Assembly: GCA_963677225.1 (NCBI GenBank)
Contig: OY781923.1
Location: forward strand, 806,001-870,000
Origin: SABI01 sp028532915
Lineage (GTDB): Bacteria; Spirochaetota; Spirochaetia; Sphaerochaetales; Sphaerochaetaceae
Direction: 5' to 3'
DNA length: 64,000 nt
Under the pieces are notes generated by a model. It had not been told where the DNA came from and made no database searches. It worked only from the letters and a program-made list of their open reading frames with translations. The position numbers and the translations under genes are program-made. Each line of letters starts with the position of its first letter. Position 1 is the stretch's first letter. Positions 1-8,494 of this stretch are shown in pieces.

Positions 1-1
1 C

Positions 2-304
2 GAACTGAGACTCGGACGTAATCCTGTAGGGCTGGAAGCCGCACATATCAGATGGCATTCGGCCGGGGGAGAGGATGCCATCAGCAACGGGATGGCTCTG
101 TGTTCACTGCACCATAAATTGTTTGATCTCGGGGTGTTCACCCTGACCGATCAGTATGAGATAGCTTTATCAGATATGATAAACGGCAATGTCGGCATCA
201 TCGAAAGGTTCAGATCTCACCAGATCACTCTTCCTTCCCGTGACTATCCGGCTATTGGAAATATCCGCTGGCACAGAAGGGAAGTGTTCAAGGGAAGTAT
301 CTGA
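2..304 (+). CDS. HNH endonuclease, C-terminal part (cut by window start)
   Basis: The reading frame is open from the first bases and ends at 304, so only the last 100 residues are present. They contain a typical HNH pattern: an AAHI-R-WHSAGG segment with the first His, then an Asn about ten residues on, and MALCSLHHKLFD with the last metal-binding His pair. This matches the HNH domain at the C-terminus of the 'putative restriction endonuclease' family (PF13391 type), which cuts or nicks DNA with one metal ion. The N-terminal part, which would define the target specificity, lies outside the window, so restriction, homing or other roles cannot be told apart. It runs convergently into the GntR gene with only a few bases between them. 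Confidence 0.8.
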   Translation, partial: ELRLGRNPVGLEAAHIRWHSAGGEDAISNGMALCSLHHKLFDLGVFTLTDQYEIALSDMINGNVGIIERFRSHQITLPSRDYPAIGNIRWHRREVFKGSI

Positions 305-310
305 AAAAGG

Positions 311-997
311 TTAGCCGATCTGTTCTTTTGCACTTTCTGCCCGGGCGTTCAGGGCTCTTTTCTCTCCGTTTTCCAGATGAGAGGTCAGCGTAGCCATGAG
401 TTCTTCACAATTGCGTTCTTTGAGCTTTGAGAGGATCCCGATGTGTTCACTGATTACATCCCGGATAATCTGATCGTGAGTATTCTGACTGCTTCCCTCT
501 GCAAAGTAGCGCAGGCGTTCGGACATATCGTGAACCTTTTTGATTGCATCGATCAGTAGATCGTTTTCCAGATGAATATAGAATAATTCATGGAGGAGTT
601 TATCTGTTTCGGTATAAAGTTCATGGTCAAAAGGTTTGGACTGTAAGCTTTCTATCTTGTTTTCCAGGTTTTCAATTTCTTTATCGGTGATCCGTTCAAG
701 ACTCATTCTGGCGGCAGCGGGTTCGAGTAAACGTCTCATTTCCCATATGTTTTCAATATCTTTATCGGTAAATCCTGTAATCTGCGCTCCCCGGTTCGGG
801 ATAAGTGCAACAAGTCCGTCGGATTCAAGTCTTACCAAAGCTTCTCGTACCGGAGTCGCACTCACTCCGAATAATTCAGCAAGATGGTCAATCTGAATGA
901 ATTGATGAGGCTCGTACTCATTCGCGACTATCTGCTCTTTCAAGCTGTTGTAGATTTGCTCTCTGATTGAGTGCGAGATATTGATTTTCTTTTTCAT
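311..997 (-). CDS. GntR-family regulator, FadR/FCD subfamily
   Basis: A 228-residue protein with an N-terminal winged HTH (residues about 8-75; the PVREALVRLESDGLV block is the GntR recognition helix region) and a C-terminal all-helical FCD ligand domain with the Asp/His pattern that often binds a metal and a carboxylate effector. An ATG seven codons upstream is in frame, but a good ribosome site (AGGA at 1007-1010) lies inside that extension and points to the ATG at 997. The gene is divergent from the TTT operon. An 18-base AT-rich motif directly upstream (1020-1037) recurs before the TRAP operon at 8495 and, with one mismatch over 17 bases, before the TTT operon. I infer autoregulation and control of both operons; the effector is probably a small organic acid. 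Confidence 0.9.
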   Translation of the reverse strand: MKKKINISHSIREQIYNSLKEQIVANEYEPHQFIQIDHLAELFGVSATPVREALVRLESDGLVALIPNRGAQITGFTDKDIENIWEMRRLLEPAAARMSLERITDKEIENLENKIESLQSKPFDHELYTETDKLLHELFYIHLENDLLIDAIKKVHDMSERLRYFAEGSSQNTHDQIIRDVISEHIGILSKLKERNCEELMATLTSHLENGEKRALNARAESAKEQIG

Positions 998-1019
998 GAT
1001 TAACCGTCCTGATATCAAT

Positions 1020-1037
1020 GTATATTATATATTATAT
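1020..1037 (-). promoter_or_regulatory. Candidate GntR operator, copy 1
   Basis: On the minus strand this reads ATATAATATATAATATAC. The same 18 bases occur at 8410-8427 on the plus strand, upstream of the TRAP operon, and 16 of the first 17 match at 1374-1390. Its place 23 bases or more before the regulator start fits an autoregulatory site. Low sequence complexity is the main reservation. Confidence 0.5.
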
Positions 1038-1373
1038 ATTTAATTGATTGGATTCTCAAGAGATTTATTGTATTTCTATTAAAGAATACTGGAATTCACA
1101 AATTGTTCAAGCCTTTTTTATCTCATATGCCACTACTCTTTTAGTTTGATGTTAACTCCTTCTCAAAGTCTATTGGTACTGCACTTCGAATGCTCCGCTT
1201 CTCCTTTTGATGTTTATTACAAATTTTATGAGTGTGTATAAGTAAGGAATTAACAATAAAGCAAATTTTTTCGAAAATATGGTGAAATTTATTTCACAAT
1301 AAATGCATTATTCAAATTTAATACTTATGAAATAAAAAATTAAAGATTGCATTATGAACTCTTCCATGTAAAA

Positions 1374-1395
1374 ATATAATATATGATATATATTA
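1374..1395 (+). promoter_or_regulatory. Candidate GntR operator, copy 2 (inverted repeat)
   Basis: The first 17 bases match the motif at 1020-1037 and 8410-8427 with one mismatch (G for A at 1385). Bases 1377-1395 form a perfect inverted repeat with 8-base arms and a 3-base centre, as expected for a dimeric GntR protein. It lies about 50 bases before the tctC start codon. Confidence 0.5.
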
Positions 1396-1445
1396 CAGGT
1401 GATTGAATATATCCTGTGGTATCATTTTAAAAAGGGAGGATATAT

Positions 1446-2477
1446 ATGAGTATATCTAAGAGAACAAAAAGGGTTGGGAGTTTTGCAAATTATGCGCTCA
1501 TAGCAATTTTTATTTTAGTAACCAGCATGGTTTTCGGTGCGGGGCAGGAAGAAGCTCAAGGAATGCAGGAAGATACTGCTGCAATCGAATTTCCTACGCG
1601 CCCTGTACAATATGTTGTAGGCTGGTCGGCAGGCGGCGGATCCGATATCGTGAGCCGTGTCTTGTGTGCTGAAGCAGAAAAGTTTCTTGGACAGCCGATT
1701 ACTGTTGTTAACCATAGCGGCGGATCCGGAGCACGATCATATACCGAAATAGCGAATGCTCCTGCAGATGGATATGTAATCGGAAATACTACCGGAACTA
1801 TCTCTACACATGTCTTCATGGGTAATCTTGATTTCGGTCATGAAGCATTTGTTCCTGTAATGACCATCAATTCTGATCCCGGCGCCATCTGGGTCAAAAC
1901 TGATGCCCCATGGGAAACTCTTCAGGATCTGATCGATGATCTTAAAGCTAATCCTGAATCTATCACTATTGCATCTTCTAACCCCGGATCGATCACACGT
2001 TTCGGAACATTGCTTCTTGAGAAGGCTGCAGGCGTTAAATTCAAAATCGCCAGCCAGGCCGGTGGAGAATCTGCAGGTCCCGGACTCGTTGCCGGAGGAC
2101 ATGTTGACGCCTGTCAGGCAGCACCTGTGACTGCTAAATCATTGTATGAAGCCGGCGAAATCCGTCCTCTCGGCGTGATGGATACCGAGCGCGTTGCTGC
2201 ATTCCCAGAAATTCCTACATATAAAGAACAGGGATATGATATCACAATCTATAATATGAGACAGATCATTGCTCCTAAAGATACTCCGGACGAAGTAGTC
2301 GATATCCTTTATCAGGCATTCAAGAAGGCAGCAAACTCGGATAAATATCAGAATTTCATGAAAGATTCCGGTTCGACTCCGCTCGACTGGGACCCCGAAA
2401 AATCAAGAGAATTCCTGATCGAACAGGATAAGCAATTCAAGCAGTACATCACCGATGCTGGCCTCTTAGTAGAATAA
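1446..2477 (+). CDS. tctC: TTT transporter solute-binding protein (TctC family), system 1
   Basis: A 343-residue periplasmic binding protein of the tripartite tricarboxylate transporter family. Residues about 15-33 form a hydrophobic signal segment ending at GAGQEE; no lipobox Cys is seen. The Bug/TctC fold is recognisable from FPTRPVQYVVGWSAGGGSDIVSR near the mature N-terminus, the NHSGGSGARSYTEIANAPADGY block, and the late PEIPTYKEQGYD-(x)n-IIAPKDTPDEVV segment. Such proteins capture a carboxylate and pass it to the TctAB membrane pair, encoded downstream at 3486-5478. The start has a strong AGGGAGGA ribosome site. Two VOC genes lie between it and tctB, which is unusual. The substrate cannot be read from sequence. 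Confidence 0.93.
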   Translation: MSISKRTKRVGSFANYALIAIFILVTSMVFGAGQEEAQGMQEDTAAIEFPTRPVQYVVGWSAGGGSDIVSRVLCAEAEKFLGQPITVVNHSGGSGARSYTEIANAPADGYVIGNTTGTISTHVFMGNLDFGHEAFVPVMTINSDPGAIWVKTDAPWETLQDLIDDLKANPESITIASSNPGSITRFGTLLLEKAAGVKFKIASQAGGESAGPGLVAGGHVDACQAAPVTAKSLYEAGEIRPLGVMDTERVAAFPEIPTYKEQGYDITIYNMRQIIAPKDTPDEVVDILYQAFKKAANSDKYQNFMKDSGSTPLDWDPEKSREFLIEQDKQFKQYITDAGLLVE

Positions 2478-2518
2478 CTGCAATCAAACTAGAAAGATCA
2501 ATATATAAGGAGTAGATA

Positions 2519-2932
2519 ATGATAACCAGAATTGATCATATCGAGATCATTGTGAACGATGTCAAACGGCACGTTGAGTTTTTCCAGAAATTGGGATTCA
2601 AGCTTCTGACATGGACCGACCACCACGGTGGATCTGCAGAAGTTCAGCTCCCCGGTCCCAATCAGCCGATTATCGAGATGCACTCGGTGATAGACGAAGA
2701 GAATATCGGAGTCAATCACATTGCACTGCAGGCAGATGATATTGTTGAAACGGCCAATGAACTGAAGGCGAAAGGAATCGTATTCCAGAAAGATCCCTAC
2801 AGGAACCGTCATACCGGACGGGGGAATGCCCGGTTCAGAGATCCTGACGGATGGCGGATGCAGCTGTGTGACGGAAAAAGAAAAGATCCTGAAAAGGGTG
2901 TTGAAGAAAAAGACGTTGTAGCAGAGTTGTAG
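2519..2932 (+). CDS. VOC-family (glyoxalase/dioxygenase fold) protein, tandem copy 1
   Basis: A 137-residue single-module vicinal-oxygen-chelate protein: beta-alpha-beta-beta-beta halves starting at RIDHIEIIVNDVKRHVEF and VNHIALQADDIVET. Candidate metal ligands are His7, the Glu in QPIIEMH and the His in VNHIAL. The fourth position, normally the Glu of DPDGxxxEL, is Gln here (DPDGWRMQL). VOC enzymes act as lyases, isomerases, epimerases or dioxygenases on small metabolites. Its place between tctC and tctB suggests action on the imported compound. It differs from the copy at 3073 at only five of 137 residues (Phe22, Thr31, and three later positions), so the duplication is recent or kept alike by gene conversion. 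AAGGAG at 2508-2513 supports the start. Confidence 0.9.
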   Translation: MITRIDHIEIIVNDVKRHVEFFQKLGFKLLTWTDHHGGSAEVQLPGPNQPIIEMHSVIDEENIGVNHIALQADDIVETANELKAKGIVFQKDPYRNRHTGRGNARFRDPDGWRMQLCDGKRKDPEKGVEEKDVVAEL

Positions 2933-2951
2933 TCACCGGTATGTATGATTT

Positions 2952-3002
2952 GATCTGTTTGATTCTGAATCGACTGTAAAGTAGATTCCGGTCAAACAGA
3001 TC
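2952..3002 (+). terminator. Nested stem-loop between the two VOC genes
   Basis: GATCTGTTTGA (2952-2962) pairs perfectly with TCAAACAGATC (2992-3002), and an inner GAATC/GATTC pair lies at 2967-2971/2984-2988. No T-run follows, so it is more likely an attenuating or RNA-stabilising intercistronic structure than a full terminator. Confidence 0.5.
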
Positions 3003-3072
3003 TGTCATGTCAGGTATTACCGGGTTTCTTTCTGTCCGTAAAGGATCGGAAGAAAAAGAAAAGGAGGAGAAG

Positions 3073-3486
3073 ATGATAACCAGAATTGATCATATCGAGA
3101 TCATTGTGAACGATGTGAAACGGCACGTCGAGTTTTATCAGAAACTCGGATTCAAGCTTCTGAGGTGGACAGACCACCATGGAGGATCTGCAGAAGTTCA
3201 GCTTCCCGGTCCCAATCAGCCGATTATTGAGATGCACTCGGTGATAGACGAAGAGAATATCGGAGTCAATCACATTGCACTGCAGGCCGATGACATTGTC
3301 GAGACGGCAAAGGAACTGAAGGCGAAAGGAATCGAATTCCAGAAAGATCCGTACAGAAACAGACATACCGGACGGGGAAATGCCCGGTTCAGAGATCCTG
3401 ACGGATGGCGGATGCAGCTGTGTGACGGAGAGAGAAAAGATCCTGAAAAGGGCGTTGAAGAAAAAGACGTTGTAGCGGAGTTGTAA
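3073..3486 (+). CDS. VOC-family protein, tandem copy 2
   Basis: A 137-residue near-identical paralogue of the gene at 2519. An in-frame ATG at 3007 exists, but the GGAGGAG site at 3062-3068 and the exact match to the start of copy 1 place the start at 3073. Differences from copy 1 are Phe22Tyr, Thr31Arg, Asn-to-Lys (ETAKEL), Val-to-Glu (GIEFQ) and Lys-to-Glu (CDGERK). The same Gln replaces the usual final Glu metal ligand. Its stop codon overlaps the tctB start by one base (TAATG), so the two are translationally coupled. Homodimeric VOC enzymes often build the active site from two modules, so the two copies might also form a heterodimer; that is inference. Confidence 0.9.
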   Translation: MITRIDHIEIIVNDVKRHVEFYQKLGFKLLRWTDHHGGSAEVQLPGPNQPIIEMHSVIDEENIGVNHIALQADDIVETAKELKAKGIEFQKDPYRNRHTGRGNARFRDPDGWRMQLCDGERKDPEKGVEEKDVVAEL

Positions 3487-3971
3487 TGCCGATGAAAAAA
3501 TTTAATCCTCTGCGGAATAAGGACACATTTCTCGGAATCGTCTTGCTGATTGCAAGTGTGATCTACCTGATCGGAGTTCAGAGATTTCCTCCGGTGAACG
3601 TGGAATTCAGAGCGAGCAGCCCTTCATTCCTGCCGAATCTGCTCGGGGTAGCTTTAGCTGTGCTGAGCATATTTCTTACGATTGAAGGATATCGCTCTGC
3701 ACCGGCTCCTATCCTTAACATACAGGCAAGCAAGAAGAATATCATTCGTGCAGCTGTATTGCTGGCTGTATTAGTACTGTTCATCTTGTTCTTTGATATC
3801 CTGGGTTTTGCCGTTTCGGCATTTATTCTGACTGCTGGGCTTCAGTTGCTCCTTGGAGAAAAGAATATAATCAGAACGCTCATCGTTGCATTAATTGTAT
3901 CAGCCGTTTTGTATGTTATATTCGTTGTTCTCCTTCGAGTTTCCTTCCCAGTAGGAATTTTTATGAGATGA
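3486..3971 (+). CDS. tctB: TTT transporter small membrane subunit (TctB family), system 1
   Basis: A 161-residue inner-membrane protein with about four hydrophobic segments: one near residues 15-32, one after the PSFLPNLLG motif (about 45-63), and two in the second half (85-110, 125-150). The pattern 'basic N-terminus, TM, FRASSPSFLPNLLGVALAVLSIFL' is typical of TctB, which partners the large TctA permease. The ATG overlaps the stop of the upstream VOC gene, and tctA follows after 10 bases. Confidence 0.88.
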   Translation: MPMKKFNPLRNKDTFLGIVLLIASVIYLIGVQRFPPVNVEFRASSPSFLPNLLGVALAVLSIFLTIEGYRSAPAPILNIQASKKNIIRAAVLLAVLVLFILFFDILGFAVSAFILTAGLQLLLGEKNIIRTLIVALIVSAVLYVIFVVLLRVSFPVGIFMR

Positions 3972-3981
3972 GGTTGCATCA

Positions 3982-5478
3982 ATGATTGATATTTTTAGTG
4001 CATTCAGTATGGTGTTTGACTTTCAGATAATCATGCTCATTTTCGGAGGGACTGCTTTAGGTATTCTCGTTGGTGCTCTGCCGGGACTTTCTGCCACGAT
4101 GGGGTTGGCTGTTTTACTTCCGATTTCTTTTTATATGTCACCTATACAGGGAATACTTCTCCTTCTCGGAATGTATACGGGATCGAATTACGGCGGCTCA
4201 TTCTCGGCAATACTTCTTAATATACCGGGGGCTCCACCTGCTGTCATGACAGCACTGGATGGAAATCCCATGGCCAGAAAGGGCGAAGCCGGTCGTGCAA
4301 TTGTAATCTCCACTTTGTCTTCTTTCCTTGGCGGTGTTTTCGGCGTATTGTGTCTTATTATCATCGCGCCGTGGCTTGCCAGATTCGCACTCGATTTCGG
4401 ACCTGCCGAGTATGCCCTGTTAGCACTATTCGGGTTGTCGACAATTGTTGCGGTAGCCGGTAAATCAATGAAGAGAGGGTTTATCGGAGTAGTTATAGGG
4501 CTTATGCTGGCAACGATCGGTCTTGATCAGTTCACCAACGTCCCGCGATTTACATTCGGACGGTACGAATTGATGTCCGGTGTCAGCTATATTCCTCTTG
4601 TAATCGGTGTATTCGGCTTATCCGAAGTACTTTCACAGATACTATCGCTGAAAGATACTCATGTGAATCTGCAGAAGGTAGGTTCTTTTAAGACGAGCAA
4701 ATCAGATATCAAGAAAATACTCAACCGGTTTCTTCCTTCAAGTATTATCGGTACAATTATCGGAGTACTGCCCGGAGCAGGTGGGACTATCGCCTCGATC
4801 ATCGCATACAACCAGTCTGTACAGACTTCCAAGCATCCGGAAACATTCGGGAAAGGCGAGCCTGAAGGGCTTATCGCTGCCGAATCTTCCAACAACGCAG
4901 CTGTCGGTGGATCTCTCGTTCCTCTTTTGACTCTTGGAATCCCGGGAAGCTCTCCAGCAGCGATTCTTCTGGGTGCTTTGATGATTCATAATTTACGTCC
5001 GGGTCCCATGCTTTTTCTCGAGCAGAGACCTATGGTGAATGCTTTCTTCATCGGACTCATGATTGCACAGTTCGCTATGGTGATAGTAGGGTTGCTTGCA
5101 GCAAGAATAGCACCCCATATCATCTCGGCCAAACAGAAAGTGATGATGCCCGTAATAACGCTCCTGTGTATTATCGGTGCATATGCGTTAAACAGCAGTT
5201 TCTTCGATGTGAAGCTGATGCTGATTTTCGGTGTAGTCGGGTTCTTTTTGAAACTTCTCGGAATCAAACCCGCACCAATCGTTCTGGGCTTGATATTGGG
5301 GCCGATGTTCGAAACCAATTTCCGAAGTGCTCTTGAACTGTCACAGAATGGCTACCTGATCTTCGTGACCAGACCCATTTCTATTGTCCTGCTGATTTTG
5401 ATCGCATTACTGCTTGTCTGGCCTTTCATCCAGAAAAGAATGACGGAAAAAAAGAAGCAGGATGCAGTTTCGAAATAG
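3982..5478 (+). CDS. tctA: TTT transporter large permease subunit (TctA family), system 1
   Basis: A 498-residue polytopic membrane protein with the TctA hallmarks: G-T-x-LGILVGALPGLSATMG near residues 25-45, YGGSFSAILLNIPGAPPAVMTALDG at about 70-95, and the second inverted half with IIGVLPGAGGTIASIIAY and ESSNNAAVGGSLVPLLTLGIPGSSPAAILLGAL. These glycine-rich loops form the transport path. It ends the operon, and a rho-independent terminator follows at 5512-5540. The permease imports the ligand of the 1446 binding protein, driven by an ion gradient. The annotation 'tricarboxylate' is a family name, not proof of substrate. Confidence 0.95.
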   Translation: MIDIFSAFSMVFDFQIIMLIFGGTALGILVGALPGLSATMGLAVLLPISFYMSPIQGILLLLGMYTGSNYGGSFSAILLNIPGAPPAVMTALDGNPMARKGEAGRAIVISTLSSFLGGVFGVLCLIIIAPWLARFALDFGPAEYALLALFGLSTIVAVAGKSMKRGFIGVVIGLMLATIGLDQFTNVPRFTFGRYELMSGVSYIPLVIGVFGLSEVLSQILSLKDTHVNLQKVGSFKTSKSDIKKILNRFLPSSIIGTIIGVLPGAGGTIASIIAYNQSVQTSKHPETFGKGEPEGLIAAESSNNAAVGGSLVPLLTLGIPGSSPAAILLGALMIHNLRPGPMLFLEQRPMVNAFFIGLMIAQFAMVIVGLLAARIAPHIISAKQKVMMPVITLLCIIGAYALNSSFFDVKLMLIFGVVGFFLKLLGIKPAPIVLGLILGPMFETNFRSALELSQNGYLIFVTRPISIVLLILIALLLVWPFIQKRMTEKKKQDAVSK

Positions 5479-5511
5479 TTCTGAGACTCCCGGTTATGCC
5501 TGATAATCATT

Positions 5512-5540
5512 CAGCTGTCGTAAATCGGCAGCTGTTTTAT
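5512..5540 (+). terminator. Rho-independent terminator after the TTT operon
   Basis: CAGCTGTCG (5512-5520), loop TAAAT, CGGCAGCTG (5526-5534) pair over nine positions including one G-T, followed by TTTTAT. It lies 33 bases after the tctA stop. Confidence 0.75.
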
Positions 5541-5860
5541 AATGGACAGGATGAATATGATTCTTCCTGCAGTTGTTGAAAATGATTACGGGCTGTTTCT
5601 GAAGATGATGTACTCCAGTACCGGGCTTTCATGAATGAGTTTGAAGATGTCTGATCTCCTGCTGGATAGCGGGTATCCAAGATCCCGCTACTGCAAGAAA
5701 TCTGCCGTTTATTGATAAATTTACCTTCGTATGGTAATGTCGCTTATCGACCGGCATGATTAGGAATGCTGGACTGAGGGTCCTCTCGGGGACCCGAAAA
5801 ATGTATGAACCAGGATTATGGTATGCCTGCGCCTACCAAATATAAAAAAGAGAGATGCAT
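5541..5860. other. Intergenic stretch before idh
   Basis: About 320 bases with no supported gene. It contains two hairpins without T-runs: TAGCGGG...CCCGCTA (near 5666-5690) and GGGTCC-TCTCGG-GGACCC at 5778-5795, the latter about 65 bases before the isocitrate dehydrogenase start and possibly part of its mRNA leader. I see no clear promoter. Confidence 0.4.
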
Positions 5861-8089
5861 ATGGACCAAAAGATCATCTATACAATCACCGACGAGTCGC
5901 CGGCTCTGGCTACCAGTTCTTTACTTCCGATAGTTCGGGCGTTCACCAAAACAGCGGGCATTACAATCGAAGAGAAAAACCTCTCACTCGCCGCCCGTAT
6001 TCTTGCCGTTTTTCCGGAATATCTCACAGAGGAACAAAGAGTCTCAGATGATTTGAAGGAGCTGGGAGAGTTCGTCAAAGATCCGAATGCGAACATCATA
6101 AAACTGCCGAATATCAGCGCCTCTACATTTCAGCTTATCAGTGCGGTAAAAGAGCTGCAGTCGAAGGGGTACAACATTCCCGACTATCCGGAAAATCCAT
6201 CCGGCGAGACTGAACAGGAAATAAAGAAACGTTACGATCTGATCAAGGGCTCCGCTGTCAATCCTGTACTTCGTGAAGGGAACTCGGACAGACGGGTTCC
6301 GGGTGCTGTGAAGAAGTTTGCCAGAAAACATCCTCACACGATGGGGCCATGGAGTAAAGATTCCAAAACTCATGTGGCAAGTATGACAGACGATGATTTC
6401 TATCATACTGAAAAATCCATCGTCCTCTCACGTGCAGATTCTGTGAAAGTGGTTCTTGCTGCAGAGGATGGAGAAACGGTCGTTCTTAAGGAGAGTCTTC
6501 CGGTTCTTGAAGGGGAGATTCTCGATTCGGCTGTGATGAGAAAGTCAGCACTGAGAAGCTTTCTCAGGAAACAGATCGCTGATGCCAAAGAGAAGGGTGT
6601 TCTCCTTTCGGTTCAGTTGAAAGCAAGTATGATGAAAGTTTCCGATCCGATCATTTTCGGACACATGATCTCAATATTCTTTGAGGATGTGTTCGACAGA
6701 TACGGTGAAGTTTTTGAGAGACTTAACATAAATCCTGAATACGGTCTTGAAGATATGTTCTCAAAGATTGATACACTTTCAGCCACTCAACGTGAACAGA
6801 TCTATTCTTCTTTCGAAGAAGTCTACCGGAAACAGGCAAAGCTGACGATGGTGAACCTGGAGACAGGTCGTACCAGTTTACATGTTCCCAGTGATGTACT
6901 CATTGATGCCTCGATCCCGTTCGCTATCAAAAACTCGGGTAAGATGCTCGGTTTTGACGGAAAGATGGAGGATGTGAAACTGATCATCCCTGACAGTGCC
7001 TATGCCCCTGTCTATCATAACACTATAGAATTCTGTAAAGAGAACGGGGCTTTAGACCCTAAGACGCTGGGTAGTGTCGCCAATATCGGACTGATGGCAC
7101 AGAAAGCCGAAGAATACGGATCTCATGATAAAACGTTCAAGATCCCGTACTGCGGTACTGTCAAAGTTCTCGACGGCAGCGAAACGGTCCTCATGGAGCA
7201 GAGTGTCTGTGAAGGTGATATCTTCAGAATGTGTCAGGTGAAAGATATTGCTGTCAAAGACTGGGTGCGCCTGGGAGTCGAGAGGGCAAGACTTACTCAC
7301 ACTCCGGCTCTCTTCTGGCTGGATGAGAACAGGCCTCATGATGCCCATCTTATCGATAAGGTGAAGGAAAATCTCAAACTGCTGAATACCGATGACCTTG
7401 AGATAAGGATCATGGCACCGGGAGATGCTGTCAGATTTACACTCGACTGGATACGAAGCGGCAAAGATATTCTGTCAGTTACCGGAAATGTCCTGAGAGA
7501 CTATCTTACCGATCTGTTCCCTATTCTGGAGCTCGGGACAAGCTCGAAGATGCTTTCGATCGTGTCGCTTCTCAATGGAGGCGTGCTGTTCGAGACAGGA
7601 GCAAGCGGTTCCGCCCCGATGCTCGTACAGCAGTTTCTCAAAGAGGGGCATTTTCAATGGAACTCTCTCGGTGAGATACTGGCACTTACCGAATCACTTG
7701 AACACATCGGTAATACCTGTTCAAACCAGAAAGCTTCCGTACTCTCCGATGCTCTCAGTAAGGCTACCCAGCTGTTTCTGGAAAATGACCGCTCTCCCTC
7801 GGAGAAAGTGAATGAACTCGATACGAGGGGCAGTCATTTCTATATCATGCTCTACTGGGCTCGGATGCTCGCCGGTCAGGATGAAGATGAACAGCTCAAG
7901 AAGATCTTCGCTCAAGTCGCTCAATCTCTGGAGGAAAACCGGGAGAAGATTCTAAAAGAGCTGCTGCAGAAGCAGGGCACGGGTGAGGATCTGGGAGGCT
8001 ATTATCTGCCTGACAGCGATAGGGTCTCTTCTCTGATGCGTCCTTGTGAGACCTTTAACTCGATCCTTGCATCCCTCTCTGATAGATAA
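5861..8089 (+). CDS. idh: Isocitrate dehydrogenase, NADP-dependent, monomeric type
   Basis: A 742-residue cytoplasmic enzyme that oxidatively decarboxylates isocitrate to 2-oxoglutarate. It matches the monomeric (class II) family from the first residues (IIYTITDESPALATSSLLPIV) through NISASTFQLISAVKELQSKGYNIPDYP, the VNPVLREGNSDRRVP and HPHTMGPWSKDSKTHVASM blocks, and the late GGVLFETGASGSAPMLVQQF and FYIMLYWA segments. Length agrees with the usual 735-745 residues. An ATG two codons upstream (5855) is possible, but AGAGAG at 5849-5854 fits 5861 better. It is a single-gene unit, flanked by terminators at 5512 and 8119. Its place next to a TTT carboxylate importer may be coincidental or may provide NADPH from imported (iso)citrate. 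Confidence 0.95.
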   Translation: MDQKIIYTITDESPALATSSLLPIVRAFTKTAGITIEEKNLSLAARILAVFPEYLTEEQRVSDDLKELGEFVKDPNANIIKLPNISASTFQLISAVKELQSKGYNIPDYPENPSGETEQEIKKRYDLIKGSAVNPVLREGNSDRRVPGAVKKFARKHPHTMGPWSKDSKTHVASMTDDDFYHTEKSIVLSRADSVKVVLAAEDGETVVLKESLPVLEGEILDSAVMRKSALRSFLRKQIADAKEKGVLLSVQLKASMMKVSDPIIFGHMISIFFEDVFDRYGEVFERLNINPEYGLEDMFSKIDTLSATQREQIYSSFEEVYRKQAKLTMVNLETGRTSLHVPSDVLIDASIPFAIKNSGKMLGFDGKMEDVKLIIPDSAYAPVYHNTIEFCKENGALDPKTLGSVANIGLMAQKAEEYGSHDKTFKIPYCGTVKVLDGSETVLMEQSVCEGDIFRMCQVKDIAVKDWVRLGVERARLTHTPALFWLDENRPHDAHLIDKVKENLKLLNTDDLEIRIMAPGDAVRFTLDWIRSGKDILSVTGNVLRDYLTDLFPILELGTSSKMLSIVSLLNGGVLFETGASGSAPMLVQQFLKEGHFQWNSLGEILALTESLEHIGNTCSNQKASVLSDALSKATQLFLENDRSPSEKVNELDTRGSHFYIMLYWARMLAGQDEDEQLKKIFAQVAQSLEENREKILKELLQKQGTGEDLGGYYLPDSDRVSSLMRPCETFNSILASLSDR

Positions 8090-8118
8090 TCTGTATCATC
8101 AGGATACCAGGAAAATGA

Positions 8119-8145
8119 GATCCCTCAGAAATGGGGGATTTTTTT
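8119..8145 (+). terminator. Rho-independent terminator after idh
   Basis: ATCCC (8120-8124) pairs with GGGAT (8135-8139) and a run of seven T follows. It lies 30 bases after the idh stop. Confidence 0.7.
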
Positions 8146-8494
8146 ATTGTGGGGAAATATAATACTGCCCGTACACTCAAACGTCTGCATGTTCTGCCTG
8201 CATATAGTGACCCTTTTTATGCCTTTATGATCAAAGAGGACATTCTGAAAATAGGGTATCTTTAATCGATAATAAAAGTTGAATTCACATTATCTTGTTA
8301 TATTAAAATGATATACATATCAATACTGCAGCTTGGGAGCGTTGGTTGATTTTCCTGCAAATCCGGCAACATTTTTCCTTGTTTTCTAAAAATATATATG
8401 ATACCATCTATATAATATATAATATACGATAGAAAAAACGAAGAGCGATTCAATTTTTTCTATCAATCATCAAATTATAAGAGTGAGGTTTAGC
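8146..8494 (+). promoter_or_regulatory. Upstream region of the TRAP operon
   Basis: About 350 bases without a supported gene, very AT-rich towards its end. It carries the third copy of the candidate GntR motif (8410-8427) and a second ATATATATGATA block at 8391-8403 that resembles the centre of the site before tctC. The ribosome site GTGAGG (8483-8488) closes it. Confidence 0.5.
8410..8427 (+). promoter_or_regulatory. Candidate GntR operator, copy 3
   Basis: ATATAATATATAATATAC, identical over 18 bases to the minus strand at 1020-1037 beside the GntR gene. It lies about 70 bases before the TRAP permease start and so links this operon to the regulator at 311-997. Confidence 0.5.

Larger units (their letters stand above)
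1019..1445. promoter_or_regulatory. Divergent intergenic region: GntR regulator / TTT operon
   Basis: 427 AT-rich bases with no supported gene. It holds two copies of an AT-rich motif: 1020-1037 (minus strand) next to the regulator, and 1374-1390 before the TTT operon, inside a longer inverted repeat TAATATAT-GAT-ATATATTA at 1377-1395. The ribosome site of tctC (GGGAGGA, 1435-1441) ends the region. I could not fix a convincing -35/-10 pair in so AT-rich a sequence. Confidence 0.55.

Noticed and set aside
5818..6051. Open frame overlapping the start of idh
   Set aside because: It runs out of frame into the isocitrate dehydrogenase gene and has no ribosome site.
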